43,065 nt of DNA from Terriglobia bacterium (lineage in GTDB: Bacteria > Acidobacteriota > Terriglobia > Bryobacterales > Bryobacteraceae), in contig JAIQFN010000051.1 of assembly GCA_020073265.1 (NCBI GenBank), positions 1 to 43,065 of the forward strand. The letters are read 5' to 3'. Below the pieces are notes generated by a model, which was not told the DNA's origin, did not search any database, and saw only the letters and a program-made list of their open reading frames with translations. This document shows positions 16,879 to 25,037 of the stretch, one piece after another. The first letter of the stretch is position 1, and each line of letters opens with the position of its first letter. The translations under genes were made by a program, and so were the position numbers.

Positions 16879-16915
16879 GGAACAAAAGGAGGGCTATCTT
16901 GGCTCTACGGCTGCA

Positions 16916-18478
16916 TTAACTCTTGAGCAGTGAGAGCACCGCTTGTGGGGCCGCATTGGCTTGCGCCAGAGCGGCGACGCCGGCTTGCATCAGGATCTGC
17001 GCCTTGGTCAGGTTGGCAGCCTCGCTCGCCAGATCAGCATCACGAATGCGCGACTCGGCTGTTCCCAGGTTGGTCAACTGCGACTGAGCCAGGTTCACGG
17101 CATAGATGAGCTCGTTTTGCGCGCGGCCCACATGGCCCTGGATCTGGCCGAGGTTTTGGACGGCGGTGGACAGCGCGGTGACAGCGGCGGTCGCGTTTCC
17201 GGATGTGGAAATGTCGACCGCGGTGGAGCTGGCCAGCGTCCGGCCACTGAGGTAGCTGGAATTGCCTCCCGCCGTGAGGCCGCCCGCGCTGATCACGGAA
17301 TCGTCATAGGCCAGGTTGAGCGAGAAGGGGTTGCCATCGGCTTTCATGAAATCGGCGTTCCCGCCGTTGAGGACGGCGAAAATGCCGGCGCCCTGCAGCG
17401 TCGAATCGGCATTGATGGTGTCCACCAACGCCTGCGTGGTGCCCGAGTTGGCGACCGTGAGATCGACCGTTCTGGCGTGCGCAACCCCGGCCGTGTCCGT
17501 CCAGTTGAACGTGGCGTGCTGGGTGCCGAGACTGACGGCTGCCGCGCCCACGCCGGAAATCGACGACTCGGCGACTTCATGCAGGTTGGCATCGCCTAGC
17601 AAGTCGGCAGCACCGGTGCCGGCGCCGCCGTTGGCCTTGATGGCGAAGGCTTCCGCCGACGTGAACACCAGTTTCCCAGTGGAGTCGATGGAAGCGCGGA
17701 TGTTGGCCGCGGCCAGTTGCGTGCTGCTGTTGGCTGCGCTCTCGATGGCCGTATTCAGCACGCTGACCAGATCGGATTGGCTCTTCACCGCGGTAAATCC
17801 GGTGCTGAAGTCCACCGTTACCTTGGCGCCGGACCCGGCCAGATAAAAGTCGAACTTGTCGCCCGCCGTGGCCCGGCCCACCGCGGTGGATAGCGCCGTG
17901 GAGCCGGGATTCATGTCCGCTCCCGTGATGCCGTTGGACGACAGGCCCAGGCTGGTGGTGTCCAGCAAACTGGAGCTCATGTCCACCGTCACCGATCCGT
18001 TGGTGATGGAATCGGTGCCGGCCGCATCAGTCCTGCCGCCGCCGATGAACACTGCCATGGATTTTGCGAAGTCGCCGCCCGAGATCATGCCGATCGACTG
18101 CGCCTGCCGGTTGATTTCCGTCAACACGTTCTGGAATTCGCCGTTCAGCACGCTGCGGTCGCCGGTGAACGTGTCCGACGCGGATTGCGTCGCCAGCGTT
18201 CGGGCGCGGTCAAGCAACATCGATATGTTGCTCATGCCGCCGTCGATGGTCTGCAATGTTGACAAACCGTCATTGGCGTTGCGGATACCTTGACTCAACA
18301 CCGCCTGGTCGGAACGATAGCCGTTGGCCACCGCTAAGCCGGCTGCGTCGTCGCCGCTCTGGACAATGCGTAGACCCGAGGTCACGCGGCTGATGGTCTT
18401 GCTTTGGAAGTCGCTGTTGGTGCGCAGATAGTTCTGGGCTTGCAACGATGCAACGTTGGTATTAATACTAAAAGACAC
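16916..18478 (-). CDS. fliC: Flagellin (FliC)
   Basis: Predicted 520-residue flagellar filament protein. The conserved D0/D1 ends are unmistakable. N-terminal: SFSINTNVASLQAQNYLR, then VTSGLRIVQSGDDAAGLAVA and TIDGGMSNISMLLDRARTLA. C-terminal: RIRDADLASEAANLTKAQIL, then QAGVAALAQANAAPQAVL. The middle (about residues 135-430) is variable, rich in Ser, Thr, Ala and Gly, and would be the surface-exposed part available for O-glycosylation. The start is GTG at 18478 with a strong AAGGAGAG ribosome site. Upstream are a sigma-28 promoter, csrA and fliW; downstream are a terminator and an OGT-like gene. Export is by the flagellar type III system, as no signal peptide is present. Confidence 0.97.
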   Translation of the reverse strand: MSFSINTNVASLQAQNYLRTNSDFQSKTISRVTSGLRIVQSGDDAAGLAVANGYRSDQAVLSQGIRNANDGLSTLQTIDGGMSNISMLLDRARTLATQSASDTFTGDRSVLNGEFQNVLTEINRQAQSIGMISGGDFAKSMAVFIGGGRTDAAGTDSITNGSVTVDMSSSLLDTTSLGLSSNGITGADMNPGSTALSTAVGRATAGDKFDFYLAGSGAKVTVDFSTGFTAVKSQSDLVSVLNTAIESAANSSTQLAAANIRASIDSTGKLVFTSAEAFAIKANGGAGTGAADLLGDANLHEVAESSISGVGAAAVSLGTQHATFNWTDTAGVAHARTVDLTVANSGTTQALVDTINADSTLQGAGIFAVLNGGNADFMKADGNPFSLNLAYDDSVISAGGLTAGGNSSYLSGRTLASSTAVDISTSGNATAAVTALSTAVQNLGQIQGHVGRAQNELIYAVNLAQSQLTNLGTAESRIRDADLASEAANLTKAQILMQAGVAALAQANAAPQAVLSLLKS

Positions 18479-18484
18479 AGTTTT

Positions 18485-18545
18485 CTCTCCTTAGATTTGA
18501 AAACTCAGAGCGCGTAACCTTCGCGCTCCGGAGCGCCTTTGGCGC
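18485..18545 (-). promoter_or_regulatory. Structured flagellin leader with strong ribosome site, candidate CsrA target
   Basis: The ribosome site AAGGAGAG (18485-18492) sits 8 nt from the GTG and contains an AAGGA core like that of CsrA targets. Just upstream is a perfect 7-bp hairpin, GAGCGCG/CGCGCTC (18508-18514 with 18522-18528), whose 7-nt loop reads AAGGTTA. A further GCGCC/GGCGC hairpin lies at 18533-18545. In Bacillus, CsrA represses flagellin by binding such a leader; that this leader is bound is inference. Confidence 0.5.
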
Positions 18546-18658
18546 CCTCGAGGGACAAGCCCCACGTCATCGCGGACCAGATTGCGTCGCCGCCCTTTCG
18601 AGCCGCCCCTAGGCTTCCCGATGCGTCGGTCTAGTGCCTCTCTCAGTTCTCACTGTGC

Positions 18659-18685
18659 TTATCGAAGCGAAAAAGATTTTCTTGA
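18659..18685 (-). promoter_or_regulatory. Sigma-28 (FliA-type) promoter of flagellin
   Basis: Reading leftward: TCAAGAAA, 11 nt, TTCGATAA. The class-3 flagellar consensus is TAAAGTTT-N11-GCCGATAA. The spacing is exact, -35 keeps T.AAG and -10 keeps CGATAA. It lies right after the csrA stop codon and gives a flagellin leader of about 170 nt. Confidence 0.75.
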
Positions 18686-18686
18686 G

Positions 18687-18914
18687 TCAGGGCCGGATTT
18701 TTTGGATGGCCCGTTCCAGATCCGCCGGCGCAGGCCCGCGCGCGGCCTTCACGTTCTGCTCTTGCGTGAGCTTGAGCTCCTTGCGAAGCACCATCGTCTG
18801 GCGCGGCGCTCGCACGCCGATCTTGGCGCCTTGCGAGCTCACCGCCAGCACTTCAATCTCGATGTCGTCGCCGATCAGCACCGACTCGCCCACCCGCCGC
18901 CGCAGCACTAGCAT
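18687..18914 (-). CDS. csrA: Carbon storage regulator CsrA (RNA-binding translational repressor)
   Basis: Predicted 75-residue CsrA: MLVLRRRVGESVLIGDDIEI, then VLAVSSQGAKIGVRAPRQ, with the RNA-contacting first strand (LVLRR) and the GVRAP region intact. The C-terminal tail (to residue 75) is typical of CsrA paired with FliW. CsrA dimers bind GGA motifs in mRNA leaders. In flagellated bacteria with FliW, flagellin mRNA is the main target. The ATG lies 7 nt inside the 3' end of fliW, so the two are translationally coupled and probably made in fixed ratio. Confidence 0.97.
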   Translation of the reverse strand: MLVLRRRVGESVLIGDDIEIEVLAVSSQGAKIGVRAPRQTMVLRKELKLTQEQNVKAARGPAPADLERAIQKIRP

Positions 18915-19381
18915 ATGCCCTCGTATTCCTGGGTGGTACGGACCGCATCGATGGGATGCTCGTGCGAGTACGACGCGTCCCGCCGGATGGCCTGCAGAGC
19001 TCGCCGCGTCTTGAGATTCACCACGATCGGCGCCATTAAATTGGCGGTGGCCGAAAAACCGTCATGCAGCGACACCAGCGCGAGCACCAGCACTTCCGTG
19101 CCTAATTGCGGCGGCCGCTCCGGATCGAGCTCCAGCGCCGCCAGATCCTCGGGTGCCACCGCGAGCCGATAATCGCGATCCACCACCAGGATCGGAAGCG
19201 CTAGAAAACAAAGCTCCGGCTGGCTTAGGCTCTGCAGGAAAACCAACGGCGCCTGCTCGGGCGTTTCGATGAAGACGAACCGGGTTTGATCCTCGAAGGA
19301 CGGCAGCCCGGCCGGAAAATCGAACACCGACGCTTCGGCGTAGACCATCGATCCGAAATATTTGGTTTCCAGCAGCGGCAT
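18908..19381 (-). CDS. fliW: Flagellar assembly factor FliW (CsrA antagonist)
   Basis: Predicted 157-residue FliW. The family pattern is clear: ETKYFGSMVYAEASVFDFPA, GLPSFEDQTRFVFIE, PLVFLQSLSQPELCFLAL and VVDRDYRLAV, with the later ANLMAPIVVNLKTRRALQ segment. FliW is held by free flagellin; when flagellin is exported, released FliW binds CsrA and relieves repression of flagellin translation. The ATG at 19381 lies 21 nt after the DUF4342 gene, and csrA overlaps its end. It therefore probably belongs to a leftward operon starting at 21034 or 19693. Confidence 0.96.
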   Translation of the reverse strand: MPLLETKYFGSMVYAEASVFDFPAGLPSFEDQTRFVFIETPEQAPLVFLQSLSQPELCFLALPILVVDRDYRLAVAPEDLAALELDPERPPQLGTEVLVLALVSLHDGFSATANLMAPIVVNLKTRRALQAIRRDASYSHEHPIDAVRTTQEYEGIC

Positions 19382-19402
19382 GCTACCGCTTTGCCATGCA
19401 CG

Positions 19403-19693
19403 TCAGGTGCCGCTGGATGGCTGCTTCGGATCCGGCCGCTCGCCGGCCCGTTCCACCACCAGCGTGAAGTTCGCCACCAGCGCCGCGATGGTACCCAAAG
19501 CCGCCACCAGCGGCGCCGCGATGACGCCCACCGCGGCCACCGTCAGCGGAATCTCCAGGAAGGTATGGCCGGTTTCGTCCTTGAGAATGATGCGCCGGAC
19601 ATTGCCTTCGTGCAGCAGGCTCTTGATCTTCTCCACCAGGTCGCGCCCGCACACCTTGAATTCTTCGTAGAACTTGTGCTCCATGGCGAGCAT
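19403..19693 (-). CDS. DUF4342-type small membrane protein
   Basis: Predicted 96-residue protein matching the DUF4342 pattern: EEFKVCGRDLVEKIKSLLHE, then GNVRRIILKDETGHTFLEIP and a hydrophobic stretch (VAAVGVIAAPLVAALGTIAALVA) followed by FTLVVER. The family has no known function; the hydrophobic part suggests membrane association. The ATG at 19693 is preferred over an in-frame TTG at 19720, and ATG at 19684 is also possible. It precedes fliW by 21 nt in the same direction, so it is probably co-transcribed with fliW-csrA, though a link to flagella is only positional. Confidence 0.75.
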   Translation of the reverse strand: MLAMEHKFYEEFKVCGRDLVEKIKSLLHEGNVRRIILKDETGHTFLEIPLTVAAVGVIAAPLVAALGTIAALVANFTLVVERAGERPDPKQPSSGT

Positions 19694-19744
19694 GAGTGTA
19701 GCACGGGACCAACTTCGCAATGTTGCATGCAGGTCGCGCTCGGA

Positions 19745-21034
19745 TCACTGCCGCCGGTAAGCGCCGATATTAATTCCAGGGTCGCGCTCCGCGTACGCGA
19801 CGTTGTGCAATCCCAGCCGCTCCAGTTCTCGCGGAACCGCGGCCGGCGATGCGCCACGCACCAGCACGATTCCTCCGGGATTGGTCATCTCCGAGATGCT
19901 CTCGAGCGCGAGCGACTGCTCCAGGCGGTTGTAACGCGAGAACGCATCCAGGGCCACCACCAGGTCGAAACCGGCCCCGGGCGTGGTCTCGGCGCTCTGC
20001 GCCACGATGTCGATATCCTCGACGCTGATGCGCGCCGCCAATTGCGGCTTCAGCGTCAAGGTCCTGGTTTCCAGATTCCGCAATCCGGCCGGAACAGGCG
20101 TGGGCGGCGCGCCAGTTCCCGAGGCGGTAACGGACACCGCTGCGATGATCTCGCCGAAATGGCTCCAGTAGCTCACGGCCGCGCTGTTCCAGCCCGCCTC
20201 GGTGTTGCGGCCCAGCTCGAGCACGGCGCGGCCCCCGGCGCGGGCTTTGGCCGTCAGCGCGCGCATTTGCGCCAGCGCGAACGGATGCAAATCGAACGCC
20301 ACCACCTGCACGTCGCCGGGCTCGGCGAGGCCCAGCCGCAGCGCCGCCTCCAGGATCGAAAACGGCAGCGTGGTCTGAATCGGGAAAAAGTCGTAGCCGT
20401 CCGGACCGCCGGAGAAATTGAACGTGGGTGCAATCACAGCCACGCGCCGGACGCGGCCCGGAGCGTGCCCTTCGCTCTTCAGCAAGCGCAAAGTTTCAGC
20501 AGCCGCAAAGTCCTTGAGCAACGGCGCGAGCTCGCGGCTGTTCGGGTCTTGCGCGCGCTCCAGCGCGCTGCGCCGCAGAATGCCCGCCAGGTAAGCCCGC
20601 AATTCGTCTTCGGTCACGCGCTCGCGGCGCAGGAAATCGAGCACATACCGGTAGCGCTCGTCATCGCGGCTGTCGAGCGCCTGGATGAATTCGTCGATGC
20701 GGGCGCGGGCCACCGGAGCCAGGTCTCCCGCTGCGTTCACCGCCGCTTGCTCGTTTGCCAGGCGCGGCTCCTTGGTAAAGGAAGTGCCGAACACGATCAA
20801 GCCGCTGATGGAATCCTCCAACAGGCGGCCGATGCGTCCGCGGATCTCGTAGTCCCGCTGGCGAATCCAGGTGTCCCACTCCGGAGCGCTCGCAAACTCC
20901 GGCAGCTTCTCTCCGGAAGCGGCCAGCGAGCGAATCAGCGGCTGAATCTGCGGCCAGCGGAGATATCGAACCAGGTCCGGCCGCGCCAGCAGACATCCGG
21001 CCACCGCCAGACCGGCCAGCGCTCTTCGAGACAT
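19745..21034 (-). CDS. Unknown protein with N-terminal hydrophobic segment and Rossmann/methyltransferase-like C-terminal part
   Basis: Predicted 429-residue protein that I do not recognise. A hydrophobic N-terminus (RRALAGLAVAGCLLARP) may be a signal or anchor. Residues ~30-190 are mostly helical and charged. From ~200 on the order of strands resembles CheR-like SAM methyltransferases: GDVQVVAFDLHPFALAQM (acidic strand end), GFDLVVALDAFSRYN, then ISEMTNPGGIVLVRG. No clear glycine-rich motif I is present, so catalysis is doubtful. The start is the ATG at 21034. It lies 51 nt upstream of the DUF4342 gene, in the same direction as fliW-csrA. Its promoter region is shared with the divergent P450 gene. 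Confidence 0.6.
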   Translation of the reverse strand: MSRRALAGLAVAGCLLARPDLVRYLRWPQIQPLIRSLAASGEKLPEFASAPEWDTWIRQRDYEIRGRIGRLLEDSISGLIVFGTSFTKEPRLANEQAAVNAAGDLAPVARARIDEFIQALDSRDDERYRYVLDFLRRERVTEDELRAYLAGILRRSALERAQDPNSRELAPLLKDFAAAETLRLLKSEGHAPGRVRRVAVIAPTFNFSGGPDGYDFFPIQTTLPFSILEAALRLGLAEPGDVQVVAFDLHPFALAQMRALTAKARAGGRAVLELGRNTEAGWNSAAVSYWSHFGEIIAAVSVTASGTGAPPTPVPAGLRNLETRTLTLKPQLAARISVEDIDIVAQSAETTPGAGFDLVVALDAFSRYNRLEQSLALESISEMTNPGGIVLVRGASPAAVPRELERLGLHNVAYAERDPGINIGAYRRQ

Positions 21035-21052
21035 GTAAGGAAGCAATCACCA

Positions 21053-21088
21053 TTCTAATCGGCTTCCAACATCACCAGCCGATAGAAT
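21053..21088. promoter_or_regulatory. Divergent promoter region with inverted TAGAAT boxes
   Basis: The sequence ATTCTAATCGGCT at the left mirrors AGCCGATAGAAT at the right, so each strand carries CCGAT(T)AGAAT followed by a gene start. TAGAAT at 21083-21088 (plus) would start transcription about at the P450 GTG. TAGAAT at 21053-21058 (minus) would serve the gene starting at 21034. -35 boxes are not obvious. Confidence 0.45.
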
Positions 21089-21094
21089 AAGACT

Positions 21095-22453
21095 GTGGTA
21101 GTGACCGCTCCAGTTCCGCGCGGCCCGCGCAACCTGCCGCTGGTCGGCAATCTGCCTGCTTTCCGCGCCAGGCCCATTCAATTCCTGATGCGCATGGCCC
21201 GCGATTACGGCGATCTCCCTTACTTCCGGCTGGGGCCGTATCCGGTCTACCTCATCAACCATCCGGACTTCGTGCGCGAGATCTTCGTCACGCAACAAGC
21301 CAACTTCATCAAGAGCCGCGCGCTGCAACGCGCCCGGATTCTGCTGGGCGAAGGCCTGCTCACCAGCGAAGGCGAATTTCACCGGCGCCAGCGCCGCCTG
21401 GTGCAGCCCGCCTTCCACCGCGAGCGCCTGGCTGCGTATGGCTCCGTCATGGCCGAGTACGGCGTGCGTCTGCGCGAGCGCTGGAAATCCGGCAGCACCC
21501 TGGACGTGGCCGACGAAATGATGCGGCTCACCTTGGCCATCGTCGGCAAAACGCTGTTCAGCGCCGACGTCGAAACGGAAGCTTCCGAAATCGGCCAGTC
21601 GCTGACCACCGTGCTAAAGATGTTCCGCGTGCTCATGCTGCCGTTCTCGGAATATCTGGAAAAACTTCCGCTGCCGTCGATGCGCCGCTTCGAAAAGGCC
21701 CAGGCCCGGCTGGACTCCATCATCTATGGATTGATCCACGAGCGCCGCAAGAGCGGCCAGGATACCGGCGACCTGCTTTCCATGCTGCTGCTCGCCCAGG
21801 ACGACGAAACGGGCGGCGCGGGAATGACCGACCAGCAGGTTCGCGATGAAGCCCTCACGCTGTTTCTCGCCGGACACGAAACCACCGCCAACGCACTCAC
21901 TTGGACCTGGTACCTGCTGTCGCAGAATCCGGACTGCGAGCGACTGCTGCACGAAGAGCTCGACCGGGTGCTCGAAGGCCGCCCGCCCGGCGTCGCGGAT
22001 CTTCCCAATCTGCGCTACACCGAAAAAGTCCTGGCCGAAGCGATGCGCTTGTATCCGCCGGCCTGGGCGATCGGCCGCATGTCCACCGGCCCCTTCGAGC
22101 TGGGCGGAATCAAGATTGCCGCCCGGTCGATCTGCATCGCGAGCCCCTACGTCACCCATCGCGACCCGCGCTGGTTTCCCGACCCCGAGCGCTTCGATCC
22201 CGAGCGCTGGACCCAGGAAGCGCGCGACGCCCGTCCCAAGTTTTCCTACTATCCCTTCGGCGGCGGCGCTCGCATCTGCATCGGCGAGCGGTTCGCCTGG
22301 ATGGAAGGCGTGCTGTTGATCGCGGCGCTGGCGCAGAAGTGGAAGCTGCGGCTGGATCCGGCGCAGCGTGTCGAGCCGCTGCCGCTCATCACCCTGCGAA
22401 CCAAGTACGGCATGCGCATGCAGCTGCTGCCGCGAACCGGCACCACGAACTAG
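21095..22453 (+). CDS. Cytochrome P450 monooxygenase
   Basis: Predicted 452-residue soluble P450. Diagnostic motifs are the proline-rich start (PRGPRNLPLVGNLP), the WxxxR-like FHRRQRRLVQPAFH (C-helix), the oxygen-binding I-helix LFLAGHETTANAL, the ExxR motif EAMRLYP, the PERFDPERW region and the heme loop FGGGARICIGE with the thiolate ligand Cys395. The layout and FLAGHETT spelling fit bacterial relatives of eukaryotic-type fatty-acid or alkane hydroxylases (CYP102/CYP110-like groups), but substrate is not predictable. Redox partners are not encoded next to it. The start is GTG at 21095, close to a -10 box, so the mRNA may be nearly leaderless. It is followed 43 nt later by comEC. Confidence 0.95.
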   Translation: MVVTAPVPRGPRNLPLVGNLPAFRARPIQFLMRMARDYGDLPYFRLGPYPVYLINHPDFVREIFVTQQANFIKSRALQRARILLGEGLLTSEGEFHRRQRRLVQPAFHRERLAAYGSVMAEYGVRLRERWKSGSTLDVADEMMRLTLAIVGKTLFSADVETEASEIGQSLTTVLKMFRVLMLPFSEYLEKLPLPSMRRFEKAQARLDSIIYGLIHERRKSGQDTGDLLSMLLLAQDDETGGAGMTDQQVRDEALTLFLAGHETTANALTWTWYLLSQNPDCERLLHEELDRVLEGRPPGVADLPNLRYTEKVLAEAMRLYPPAWAIGRMSTGPFELGGIKIAARSICIASPYVTHRDPRWFPDPERFDPERWTQEARDARPKFSYYPFGGGARICIGERFAWMEGVLLIAALAQKWKLRLDPAQRVEPLPLITLRTKYGMRMQLLPRTGTTN

Positions 22454-22496
22454 ACCCGCGAGAGTTTCCGGGCGCCGCGACACTATCTGATGTCGC

Positions 22497-25037
22497 GTGA
22501 AAGACCCCCTCATCCTTCCCTGCCTGGCGCTCGCGTCGGGCATCCTGGTTTCTCGCCTGATCCGGATTGACGCGCACGACCTGCTGATTCTCCTGCCGGT
22601 ACTGGCCGCCTGCACCGTGCTGGCGATGCTGCGCTCCCGCCGGATGCTGGCGCCGTGCTGCCTTCTGACCGTGGCTTGCTCCGGCGCGTTGCTCGAAGTC
22701 CGGCACCGTCCCGATCCGGCGCCCCAGATCGAAGCCGGTTCCCGCGAGGTCGTCCTGCTGCACGGCTGTGTCGTCAGTCCTCCGGCTTTCTACGAAGGAC
22801 GGGATCAGTTCACCATCGAGCTGGCTCCCCAGGCGCGCGCCCAAGTCAGCATGACCATTCGCGACGGCGAGCAGCCGCCCGATCTCCGCTACGGCCAGCT
22901 CATCGAGTTCGAAGGACGCGTCCGGCCCGCGCGCAATTTTCAGAATCCCGGCGCGTTCGACTATCAGGGCTACCTGGCGCGCCAGAAGATCTACTGGACC
23001 GTCTCGATTCCGGCGGGAGGCCAGATCGCGGCTCAGCCCGGCCGCTGTGGCTCGCGCTTCTTCGCCGCCGTCTTCAGCCTGCGCACCGCGGCGCTCGATC
23101 GCATCGAGCGGCTCTACGCCGGCAATCCCTATGCGACCGGCATGCTGGAAGCCACGTTGATCGGCGAGACGAAAAAGCTGGAGCGCATCTGGACCGACCA
23201 TTTTCGCCGCACCGGCACCTATCACATGCTGGTGATCGACGGCCTGCACATCACCGTGCTCGCGGCCTTCCTGCTGTTCCTGCTGCGGCTGTGCGTCATC
23301 CCGGAACTCGGCGCGCTGGCGCTCACCGCCGCCGGAGCCTGGCTCTACGCGCTGGTCTCCGGCTGGAACACGCCCGCGGTACGCGCCGCTGGCGGCTTCA
23401 CTCTGTATGTTGTCGCGCGCTACTTCTATCGCCGCGGCCGATTCATGAATCTGCTGGCCGCGGCCGCCATCGTCTACCTGATCGCCGATCCCGGCCAGCT
23501 TTTTGAGTCCGGCTTCCAGCTTTCGTTTCTCGCCGTGGCCGCCATCGGCGCCCTGGCCGTGCCGTTGCTGGAATCGACCTCGGCGCCCTATTCGCGCGGT
23601 CTGTACGGCATCACAGAGGAGCGCCGCGATCCGCGCCTCACGCCCAACGCCGCGCACTTCCGTCTCGAGCTGCGCCTCCTCGCCGAGACCATGCACTACT
23701 ACCTCCGCATCCCGCAGAACTGGCTTCTGCGCGGGCTCGCCTTCGCCGCGCGCCTGGTTCTCTATGCCTACGAAATAGCGGTAGTCTCCACCGCCATCCA
23801 GATCGGCGTCGCGCTCCCCATGGCCATGTATTTTCACCGCATCTCGCTGACCGGGTTGTCGGCCAACGTCATAGTGCTTCCGTTGCTCGCGCTGGTTGTT
23901 CCAGTTGGCTTCGTGGCCGTCTTCACGAATTCGCATCTTGTCGCCAGGGTCGCCGAATGGCTGCTGCTCGCGGGCGAAAAAGTCGCCGACTGGCACACGC
24001 GCTTCGAACCCAATTGGCGCGAACCCGATCCGCCGCTGTGGCTCGCGCTGGCGCTGACCGCCGCCCTGGTGTTGTTGGCTTTCGCGATGCGACGGTCTCG
24101 CGTCTGGGCCTGGACCCTCGGCGCCACCGTGCTCGCGCTCTTCGCGCTGGTCTTCTGGTCACCGTTTCCTCCCGCGGTCCACCCGGGCGAACTGGAGCTG
24201 ACCGCCATCGACGTGGGCCAAGGCGACAGCCTGCTGGTGTGCTTCCCCGACTCAAAGCTCATGCTGATCGACGGCGGCGGCGTCCTATCGTTCGGCCGGC
24301 GCGTCAAGCCTCGCTTCGACATCGGCGAAGACGTCGTCTCGCCCTATCTCTGGACCCGGTCAGTCCGCAAGCTCGACGTCGTGGCGCTGACGCACGCGCA
24401 TGACGACCACGCCCGCGGCCTGCCCGCGATCATCGAGAATTTCCATCCCGCCGAGTTGTGGACCGGCGCCACGCCCCAGAGCGAAGCCTGGTCGGAAGTG
24501 CAGGCCAAATCCGCCGCGGAAAAAGTGAAGATCGTCGCCATGCAAGCCGGACGCAGCTTCGAATTCGGAGGCGCGCGCATCGAGATCCTGTCGCCGCCTG
24601 AAGACTACCAGCCCTCCGACGCCCCGAAGAACAATGATTCGCTCGCGCTGCGCATCACCTACCGGCAGCGCTCCTTCCTGCTGACCGGCGACGCAGAGCG
24701 GCCCATGGAGCAGCAGATGCTCGCCTCCGGTGAACCGCTGCGCGCCGACGTGCTGAAGGTCGGCCATCACGGCAGCAACACCTCCAGCACCGATCCGTTT
24801 CTCGACGCAGTGTCACCGGTGTTCGCGGTCATCTCGGATGGTTTCGAAAATTCATTCCACCATCCGCACCCGCAGGTGCTCTCACGTCTGGCCGCGCATC
24901 ACGCCGGAGTCTTTCGCACCGACCAGCAAGGCCTGGTGACCATCCGAACCGACGGCCGCCGCATGTCGGTGGAGACCTTCCACAACCAGCAAGCCGTGCA
25001 CCGCGCCTACCCGTTTTCGATCGGCCCGCCGGACTGA
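22497..25037 (+). CDS. comEC: DNA-uptake channel protein ComEC/Rec2
   Basis: Predicted 846-residue inner-membrane protein that carries single-stranded DNA into the cytoplasm during natural transformation. Domains in order: two N-terminal helices and a DUF4131 region (about residues 5-190); the polytopic Competence domain (about 210-550) with HMLVIDGLHITVLAAFLLFL and FESGFQLSFLAVAAIGAL; and a C-terminal metallo-beta-lactamase domain (about 565-830) with AIDVGQGDSLLVCFP, LIDGGG, the metal motif THAHDDHA, LTGDAE and VGHHGSNTS. The full three-domain form is intact. The start is GTG at 22497. Its TGA directly abuts the TGA of the convergent MauG-like gene (TGATCA at 25035-25040). Confidence 0.95.
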   Translation: MKDPLILPCLALASGILVSRLIRIDAHDLLILLPVLAACTVLAMLRSRRMLAPCCLLTVACSGALLEVRHRPDPAPQIEAGSREVVLLHGCVVSPPAFYEGRDQFTIELAPQARAQVSMTIRDGEQPPDLRYGQLIEFEGRVRPARNFQNPGAFDYQGYLARQKIYWTVSIPAGGQIAAQPGRCGSRFFAAVFSLRTAALDRIERLYAGNPYATGMLEATLIGETKKLERIWTDHFRRTGTYHMLVIDGLHITVLAAFLLFLLRLCVIPELGALALTAAGAWLYALVSGWNTPAVRAAGGFTLYVVARYFYRRGRFMNLLAAAAIVYLIADPGQLFESGFQLSFLAVAAIGALAVPLLESTSAPYSRGLYGITEERRDPRLTPNAAHFRLELRLLAETMHYYLRIPQNWLLRGLAFAARLVLYAYEIAVVSTAIQIGVALPMAMYFHRISLTGLSANVIVLPLLALVVPVGFVAVFTNSHLVARVAEWLLLAGEKVADWHTRFEPNWREPDPPLWLALALTAALVLLAFAMRRSRVWAWTLGATVLALFALVFWSPFPPAVHPGELELTAIDVGQGDSLLVCFPDSKLMLIDGGGVLSFGRRVKPRFDIGEDVVSPYLWTRSVRKLDVVALTHAHDDHARGLPAIIENFHPAELWTGATPQSEAWSEVQAKSAAEKVKIVAMQAGRSFEFGGARIEILSPPEDYQPSDAPKNNDSLALRITYRQRSFLLTGDAERPMEQQMLASGEPLRADVLKVGHHGSNTSSTDPFLDAVSPVFAVISDGFENSFHHPHPQVLSRLAAHHAGVFRTDQQGLVTIRTDGRRMSVETFHNQQAVHRAYPFSIGPPD

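Noticed and set aside
19286-21058. Plus-strand 590-codon frame over fliW/DUF4342/unknown gene
   Set aside because: Spans several real minus-strand genes and has shadow-like composition.
22389-23996. Minus-strand 535-codon frame over P450/comEC
   Set aside because: Antisense shadow; Arg/Gly/Glu-rich without domains.
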